Of a stretch of 5,873 nt of DNA, positions 5,817 to 5,873 are shown one piece after another. How positions within the stretch are numbered: the stretch's first letter is position 1; each line of letters opens with the position of its first letter. The notes under the pieces are model-generated. The model was not told the origin of the DNA. It saw only the letters and a program-made list of their open reading frames with translations, and ran no database searches. A program made the position numbers and the translations under genes. This DNA is from Treponema sp. (GTDB lineage Bacteria > Spirochaetota > Spirochaetia > Treponematales > Breznakiellaceae): contig JAIRRF010000081.1 of NCBI GenBank assembly GCA_031256115.1, positions 1 through 5,873 of the forward strand, written 5' to 3'.

Positions 5817-5873
5817 TTATTGGTTCAGCACTTCTTCTCTGTCTGCCAACGTAATACGTAATTTTACAGGTTT
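5817..5873 (-). CDS. Putative C-terminal end of an unidentified upstream gene (partial)
   Basis: The minus strand is open from the window edge and encodes KPVKLRITLADREEVLNQ before a TAA at 5819-5817. The 18 residues look like ordinary coding sequence (alternating hydrophobic strand, then a charged helix-like end), and the stop falls directly before the rpmH promoter, as expected for a gene boundary. I do not recognise the protein. With so few codons an open frame could occur by chance, so this is tentative. It is not a recognisable DnaA end, and dnaA normally diverges from rpmH where the two are neighbours. Confidence 0.4.
   Translation of the reverse strand, partial: KPVKLRITLADREEVLNQ

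Overview
This window looks like chromosomal DNA from a spirochaete, most likely a Treponema or close relative of moderate GC. I infer this from the style of the L13 protein (EMGDFVVIINAEKAAL, then KGMLPKGPLGRKLL), from the NadE subtype (NLSEDWVGYSTKFGDSAGDFSPLS), from a lipobox ending in LWAC, and from the rpmH-rnpA-yidD-yidC-jag order. No database search was possible, so the taxon is an inference.

Layout. Bases 1-359 hold the N-terminal 119 residues of ribosomal protein L13 (rplM, minus strand, cut by the window edge). After a 44-bp divergent gap, two genes run on the plus strand: ammonia-dependent NAD synthetase (nadE, 404-1141) and a predicted exported lipoprotein with an endonuclease/exonuclease/phosphatase fold (1189-2295). 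The rest of the window is on the minus strand. It reads, in transcription order, rpmH (L34), rnpA (RNase P protein), yidD, yidC and jag/khpB, from 5706 down to 2289. A good sigma-70-type promoter (TTGACG, 17 bp, TATTAT) lies just upstream of rpmH. The last 57 bases look like the 3' end of another minus-strand gene of unknown identity.

How the genes work together. The minus-strand cluster is the conserved bacterial set linking ribosome and tRNA maturation (L34, RNase P protein) to membrane-protein insertion (YidD, YidC) and an RNA-binding regulator (Jag/KhpB). The genes are tightly packed: rpmH and rnpA overlap by 26 bp if the TTG start is right, rnpA and yidD overlap by 16 bp, and the gaps before yidC and jag are 36 and 25 bp. 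The plus-strand pair makes NAD in the cytoplasm and places a probable phosphoesterase or nuclease at the cell envelope. The plus and minus clusters converge, and their last coding bases overlap by 7 bp (2289-2295).

Most of the window is ordinary housekeeping sequence. The feature most worth a second look is a patch of alternating GCCGAC/GTCGGC motifs within an imperfect ~60-bp duplication, in the part of jag that encodes its linker. The second is the rnpA start, which has no ATG or GTG available in frame. I did not find a clearly new biological system.
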